A DNA stretch of 9,207 nt, taken from NCBI GenBank assembly GCA_016202845.1, contig JACQNW010000077.1:1-9207 (forward strand), in the 5' to 3' direction. The DNA comes from Candidatus Aenigmatarchaeota archaeon (GTDB lineage: Archaea > Aenigmatarchaeota > Aenigmatarchaeia > GW2011-AR5). Below, piece after piece: positions 6,057-9,207 of this stretch (positions are counted from its first letter, which is position 1; every line of letters begins with the position of its first letter). Below the pieces are notes generated by a model. That model was not told the origin of the DNA. It saw only the letters and a program-made list of their open reading frames with translations, and searched no databases. The translations under genes and the position numbers were made by a program.

Positions 6057-7514
6057 ATGGCTGACATATTGGCGATTTATCCAAAAACAGGATTTGATAT
6101 AAAGAATGCTTCTGTGGAGCTGCCACTGGGCCTTATTTCTACAGTGTCTGCAGTACACGAGGATTATGAAGTAAAAATATTAGATCAGCGCGTAGATGAA
6201 AACTTTGAAAGGAACTTTTTATCAGAACTTTCCAAGGAGCCATCTATAGTATTGATACCGTCTATGACTGGGACACAAATAAAATATGCGCTTGAAGCTT
6301 CGCGGTTCACGAAAGAAAATTCAAAGGCAAAAGTTCTTTGGGGTGGTGTTCACGCAACACTGATGCCCCAGCAAACTATTCAGCATCCGCTTATAGATGC
6401 CATAGTCATTGGAGAGGGTGAATTTGTAATGAAGGAATTCATGGAGGCTGTCAATGGCAAGCGTGAAATGGATTTTGTCAATGGAATTGCGTACAAAAAC
6501 AGTCATGTAAAGTTCACAGAACATGCTCCATCACCAGATCCTAATGAAATACCAGAATTGCCCTACCATTTGGTAAATGTCGAAAACTACGTTAAGGCGG
6601 GCGGCATAGCATTTTCTACACGCGAAAGAACTTTACCATTTATTTCATCTAGGGGTTGCCCTTATACATGCAAATTCTGCAGTACAGCTGGCATTGCAAA
6701 AGGCAAATGGCGGTCTATGACAGCAGAACTGACTTATGAGCGTGTGAAAAACATGGCCAGAAAATACAAAATAGATGTTGTTAAATTTTATGATGAAAAC
6801 TTCACGTCAAACCCTAAGCGTGCAGAAACAATTGCAGAATTAATAAACGGAGAATTTGGATGGTCGATGCAGGCGCGCATGGACAACATGCTTATAACAG
6901 ACATGAAAAAACTAGAGGAGGGCGGGTTGCGTGTTGTTGAGCCGGGAATAGAATCCGGCAGCGACAGGATATTGAAGCTGGTAAATAAGGCCGAAGATAG
7001 GTCTGCAATAATATCAGCCAACAGGAAGCTTGCACAGACGAACATCAAGGCGTTTTATAATTTCATGATGGGATTTCCAAGTGAAACAAAGGAAGAAATA
7101 ATGGAGACTGTGGACCTCGCATTGCAGATTATCAAGGAAAATCCAAATGCTCATATAACACAATTCTACATATTCACGCCTTACCTAGGCGCTCCGTTGT
7201 TCGATTACGCAGTCGAGAACGGATTTGAAGTTCCCCATACACTGGAAGGATGGATAGCTTTTAGCAGGCAGCATACATACACGCCGTGGATTCAGGACAA
7301 GCTTGAGCTTTATGAATCAATAATGTACACTTCCAAGTTTGTTGATGGAAAGCGCCTTTCACAGGTTTTGAGAAATTCTCCTGTGCCAAAGTTTTTCATT
7401 CAGGCACTTTCAAATCGCTACAAGAAAAACTGGGAAAAGCATAAATTTGAAAAAACAGCAAGCGTGAAGTTACTGGAGCTCATGATAAAGCGGAAGTTCG
7501 GATGGGGCAATTAA
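6057..7514 (+). CDS. Class B radical SAM protein with N-terminal cobalamin-binding domain (second of pair)
   Basis: A 485-residue B12-binding radical SAM protein, only distantly similar to its divergent neighbour. The N-terminal cobalamin domain (about 1-150) contains LPLGLISTVSAV (22-33), VLIPSMTGTQ (65-74), GGVHATLMPQQT (96-107) and IGEGE (118-122). The radical SAM core begins with SSRGCPYTCKFC, with Cys201, Cys205 and Cys208 in CX3CX2C spacing. YDENFTSNPKR (245-255), PGIESGSDRIL (296-306) and MMGFPSETKEE are conserved family stretches, and YIFTPYLGAPLF matches the usual TPYPGT segment with Leu in place of Pro. The last 80 or so residues are basic and rich in F, Y and W, and may help bind substrate or membrane. 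Reaction unknown; methylation of a carbon in a lipid, glycan or cofactor is the common theme. It ends convergently with the GT2 gene, overlapping it by 4 nt. Confidence 0.92.
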   Translation: MADILAIYPKTGFDIKNASVELPLGLISTVSAVHEDYEVKILDQRVDENFERNFLSELSKEPSIVLIPSMTGTQIKYALEASRFTKENSKAKVLWGGVHATLMPQQTIQHPLIDAIVIGEGEFVMKEFMEAVNGKREMDFVNGIAYKNSHVKFTEHAPSPDPNEIPELPYHLVNVENYVKAGGIAFSTRERTLPFISSRGCPYTCKFCSTAGIAKGKWRSMTAELTYERVKNMARKYKIDVVKFYDENFTSNPKRAETIAELINGEFGWSMQARMDNMLITDMKKLEEGGLRVVEPGIESGSDRILKLVNKAEDRSAIISANRKLAQTNIKAFYNFMMGFPSETKEEIMETVDLALQIIKENPNAHITQFYIFTPYLGAPLFDYAVENGFEVPHTLEGWIAFSRQHTYTPWIQDKLELYESIMYTSKFVDGKRLSQVLRNSPVPKFFIQALSNRYKKNWEKHKFEKTASVKLLELMIKRKFGWGN

Positions 7515-8230
7515 TAATTGTTTTTCTTGAAGAGGCTTCTGATGTAAAGACGGATAACAGCAAAAAACATCTCAAAAATATTGTCCATAACGTGCACATT
7601 GCTTTCTTCTCTTTCATACCATGATATGGGAAACTCTGTTATTGTATATCCTAATTTCCGTGCCCTGAACATTACTTCTGTATCCCAAAACCACCCTTTG
7701 TTTTTTATTTTTCCTCTAATATTCTCAAGGACTTGTCTTTTGAACCCTTTGAATCCACATTGATTATCACGTACACCAGTTCTTAATATTATTTTTACAA
7801 AAACAGAGTAGCTTGCGCCAAGGAAAGCCCTTGTTTTTGACCTTTTGATCTTCGATATTGGATTATATCTGGAGGCCACAACAATATCATATTTTTGAAG
7901 CAGGGGGATTATATTTCTTGCGTATGAAGGATGAACAGAAAGATCCGCATCCATGAAAATTATGTAGAGTCCTTTCGCCTGCGTTAATCCGTTTTCTATG
8001 CCCCCGCCCTTTCCAAGCCTTTTTTGGCTGTAAATAAACTTGAGATTCTTATATTTTTTCATCAAGATTTTCATTACAGTAGGCGTATTGTCATTTCCTT
8101 CAGAACTTACAATTAATTCAAAACTCTTCTCAAAACTTCCAATTTCTTTGTGTATAATAGGTATGTTTGTTTCTAGCATTTTGCCTTCCATATAAGCAGG
8201 TATTATAACAGACAATTTTGGGTTTTTCAT
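7511..8230 (-). CDS. GT2 glycosyltransferase, DPM1/ALG5-like polyprenyl-phosphate sugar synthase
   Basis: A 239-residue GT-A glycosyltransferase from ATG 8230 (a TTG at 8233 is in frame but less likely). It probably moves a sugar from a nucleotide donor to polyprenyl (dolichyl) phosphate on the cytoplasmic face. Motifs in order: LSVIIPAYMEG (6-16), where the usual Asn of AYNE is Met14; RLGKGGGIENGL (71-82); the metal and nucleotide-binding DAD (94-96) in MDADLS; VASRYN; QCGFKGFKR; WFWDTEVMFRARKLGY. The QCGFKGF and WFWDTE stretches point to the DPM1/ALG5 branch rather than generic GT2. No transmembrane domain follows; the C terminus ends in an amphipathic basic stretch, RLYIRSLFKK. Its product would be a fitting donor for the GT39 protein encoded at 2857-4377. 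It lies 29 bp downstream of the MtrA-like gene but has a TATA-like box of its own in that gap. Confidence 0.9.
   Translation of the reverse strand: MKNPKLSVIIPAYMEGKMLETNIPIIHKEIGSFEKSFELIVSSEGNDNTPTVMKILMKKYKNLKFIYSQKRLGKGGGIENGLTQAKGLYIIFMDADLSVHPSYARNIIPLLQKYDIVVASRYNPISKIKRSKTRAFLGASYSVFVKIILRTGVRDNQCGFKGFKRQVLENIRGKIKNKGWFWDTEVMFRARKLGYTITEFPISWYEREESNVHVMDNIFEMFFAVIRLYIRSLFKKNNY
7521..7528 (+). terminator. T-rich tract after the second radical SAM gene
   Basis: TTTTTCTT starts 7 nt after the TAA ending at 7514 and lies inside the 3' end of the opposite-strand GT2 gene. It is a plausible archaeal oligo-T terminator for the plus strand. Confidence 0.3.
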
Positions 8231-8246
8231 CAACCAAAGTTTAAAT

Positions 8247-8260
8247 AAAAAAGTTTAAAT
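8247..8260 (-). promoter_or_regulatory. Overlapping T6 terminator tract and TATA-like box between MtrA-like and GT2 genes
   Basis: Read on the minus strand, ATTTAAACT (8260-8252) is centred about 26 nt before the GT2 ATG at 8230 and touches the TGA stop of the upstream gene. It runs into TTTTTT (8252-8247), a termination-like tract for the MtrA-like transcript. The pair suggests separate transcription of the two genes, though read-through remains possible. A second TTTAAA lies nearer the start codon. Confidence 0.4.
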
Positions 8261-9039
8261 CAGATGTTTTGGAAGTCTTCATAAGAATCTTCCTGCACGT
8301 ATTTTTTGCCTTGATTCAATGCTGTTTCTGCTTTTTGCAGCTCTTTTCCCAAATATGCGGCATGATACATCTTTGTTACTTTCCCTCTTTTTACTATTTC
8401 GGCAGCTATTTCCTCTGCTTTGTTGCCGATTATCTTGCAACATTGCTGAGTTTCTTCGCCGTATCCTGTATAATGGTCTGCTATTATCTTTCCATCAGAA
8501 ACATTTATTACAAACCAGTTTTCATCATATTTTTCATCTACAGTCCACTCTTTCCTGTAGTCCCATCCGGCCTCTATGACGGGTATCTCTTTACTTGTAT
8601 ACATGGGACCGTCGTACTGTCCAGGATTTTTGTTATCAAGCTCAGAAACTTTCCTGATTATTGAGCTAACATCTTTTTCTCCTATCAAATCAACGACAGT
8701 TATTTGATTCCTGAAATAATAGATTTCAGAGGCAGTCAAGTTTTTGATAAAAGGCATGAGGCTTTTTGCACCTATTATTTTGCCGTTTTCCTCCACCCCG
8801 TTTTCTGCCAGGCATTTTATTGCTTCTCCGGGTTTTCTTTTTTCTACATCCTCTCCGCACAAGATCAAAAATCTTATTTTATTGTTGGATATGATTTTTT
8901 TGACTACTTTCTCTACTCCAAGATTCTCTGTAAAACACTTTCCAACAGCCGCAACCTTATCTAAAGGTATGTCTAAATCGCTGTTTAGTGTGCATATAGC
9001 AACACAGGATGTTTTACTGAATTGGTACATCATTGTCAT
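8260..9039 (-). CDS. Soluble MtrA-like protein with C-terminal DUF4346-like domain
   Basis: A 259-residue protein whose first 150 or so residues align with MtrA, the corrinoid-carrying subunit of the methanogen methyltransferase. Shared landmarks are VAICTLNSDL (13-22), GKCFTENLGVEK (33-44), IRFLILCG (55-62), ENGVEENGKIIGA (79-91), PFIKN and VVDLIGEKD. Where MtrA has QGHITGQ with the cobalt-ligating His84, this protein has EKRKPGE, placing Arg68 at the histidine position. MtrA's C-terminal membrane anchor is absent. Residues about 165-255 instead resemble DUF4346: ENWFVIN, IIADHYTGYG, GNKAEEIAAEIV, YHAAYLGKELQKAE and KYVQED. The MtrA alignment is from memory of the Methanothermobacter protein but is collinear and clear. 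No other Mtr subunit lies in the window. A TATA-like box at 9056-9063 favours starting at the third-codon ATG (9033). The function is unknown; corrinoid or pterin-related binding is conceivable. Confidence 0.82.
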   Translation of the reverse strand: MTMMYQFSKTSCVAICTLNSDLDIPLDKVAAVGKCFTENLGVEKVVKKIISNNKIRFLILCGEDVEKRKPGEAIKCLAENGVEENGKIIGAKSLMPFIKNLTASEIYYFRNQITVVDLIGEKDVSSIIRKVSELDNKNPGQYDGPMYTSKEIPVIEAGWDYRKEWTVDEKYDENWFVINVSDGKIIADHYTGYGEETQQCCKIIGNKAEEIAAEIVKRGKVTKMYHAAYLGKELQKAETALNQGKKYVQEDSYEDFQNI

Positions 9040-9055
9040 ACTGAATCGGAGAATC

Positions 9056-9063
9056 TTTTAAAA
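9056..9063 (-). promoter_or_regulatory. TATA-like box of the MtrA-like gene
   Basis: TTTTAAAA is centred about 26 nt before the ATG at 9033 and 20 nt before the ATG at 9039. The leaderless spacing seen at other genes therefore favours initiation at 9033. The sequence is palindromic and could also act on the plus strand. Confidence 0.4.
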
Positions 9064-9074
9064 CTTAATGAACC

Positions 9075-9089
9075 GACGCCCTTGGCGTC
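9075..9089. repeat. Short hairpin GACGCC-CTT-GGCGTC
   Basis: A perfect 6-bp GC-rich stem with a CTT triloop lies upstream of the MtrA-like promoter and outside both predicted transcripts. It is preceded by AACC, as is the second hairpin at 9124-9142. No T-run follows, so a bacterial-type terminator is unlikely; operator or RNA structure are options. Confidence 0.5.
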
Positions 9090-9123
9090 AAAACACTAGG
9101 AAATTTTGAAGACTGACCTAACC

Positions 9124-9142
9124 AGATGTCCTTACGACATCT
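9124..9142. repeat. Short hairpin AGATGTC-CTTAC-GACATCT
   Basis: A perfect 7-bp stem with a CTTAC loop, preceded by AACC at 9120-9123. It resembles the hairpin at 9075-9089 in its flank and loop start but has an entirely different stem sequence. It lies about 12 bp before the TATA-like box of the downstream gene. Confidence 0.5.
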
Positions 9143-9154
9143 CAGCAGATACCG

Positions 9155-9164
9155 TTTAAATATA
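9155..9164 (+). promoter_or_regulatory. TATA-like box for a gene starting at the window end
   Basis: TTTAAATATA is the best archaeal TATA match in the window and is centred about 25 nt before an ATG at 9184. This is the same leaderless geometry as the other genes. Confidence 0.5.
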
Positions 9165-9183
9165 TTTACTGTCTGTTACTTTG

Positions 9184-9207
9184 ATGAATAATATATATGA
9201 TGTAAAG
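9184..9207 (+). CDS. Possible 5' end of a gene cut by the window edge
   Basis: ATG at 9184 opens a frame, MNNIYDVK, with no stop before the window ends. Its only support is the strong TATA-like box at leaderless distance and the divergent orientation from the MtrA-like gene. Eight codons are too few to identify a product. Confidence 0.35.

Noticed and set aside
8269..8664. Plus-strand open frame of 131 codons opposite the MtrA-like gene
   Set aside because: The Phe/Cys/Leu-rich translation is what an antisense strand of a Lys/Glu-rich gene gives; it looks membrane-like only for that reason.
9064..9154. Box C/D or H/ACA guide RNA
   Set aside because: CTGA at 9113-9116 and ACA at 9093-9095 are present, but no RTGATGA box C pairs with the former in the right order and the hairpins are too short for H/ACA.
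1..9207. CRISPR array, insertion sequence with transposase, or integrase
   Set aside because: No regularly spaced direct repeats and no transposase, Cas or integrase motifs were seen on either strand.

Overview
The window looks like a piece of an uncultivated archaeal genome, possibly a DPANN or euryarchaeal lineage; the sequence does not fix the phylum. Three things point to Archaea. Most genes lack a Shine-Dalgarno site and instead have a TATA-like box centred about 23-28 nt before the start codon, as in leaderless archaeal transcription. T-rich tracts follow several stop codons. The last complete gene is a homologue of the methanogen protein MtrA. The DNA is AT-rich and tightly packed. No intergenic gap exceeds 300 bp, and I see no rRNA, tRNA, CRISPR array or transposase gene.

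Layout. (1) Positions 41-4377 hold three plus-strand genes: a GT-B family 4 glycosyltransferase, a NodU/CmcH/TobZ-type O-carbamoyltransferase, and a multi-pass GT39/PMT-like membrane glycosyltransferase. Each appears to have its own promoter. (2) Positions 4503-7514 hold two class B (cobalamin-binding) radical SAM proteins, divergently transcribed from a 201-bp gap. That gap contains a 15-bp inverted repeat bounded by GTTAT direct repeats, so it is either a MITE-like element, a shared operator or a structured RNA. (3) Positions 7511-9039 on the minus strand hold a DPM1/ALG5-like GT2 glycosyltransferase and, upstream of it, a soluble MtrA-like protein with a C-terminal domain resembling DUF4346. 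(4) Positions 9040-9207 hold a divergent promoter region with two short perfect hairpins and the start of a probable plus-strand gene cut off by the window end.

How the genes may work together (inference). GT2 enzymes of this type charge polyprenyl phosphate with a sugar, and GT39 enzymes use such lipid-linked sugars outside the membrane. The GT4 enzyme and the carbamoyltransferase could build and decorate a glycan, so the left and right parts suggest a cell-surface glycan or glycolipid locus. Cobalamin-dependent radical SAM enzymes often methylate unactivated carbons, so they could modify the same lipids or sugars. The most unusual gene is the MtrA-like one. It keeps the MtrA fold motifs, but the position of the cobalt-ligating histidine appears to be arginine, and the membrane anchor is replaced by another domain. 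None of the other Mtr subunits is visible here, so a role other than the energy-conserving methyl transfer of methanogenesis is likely.
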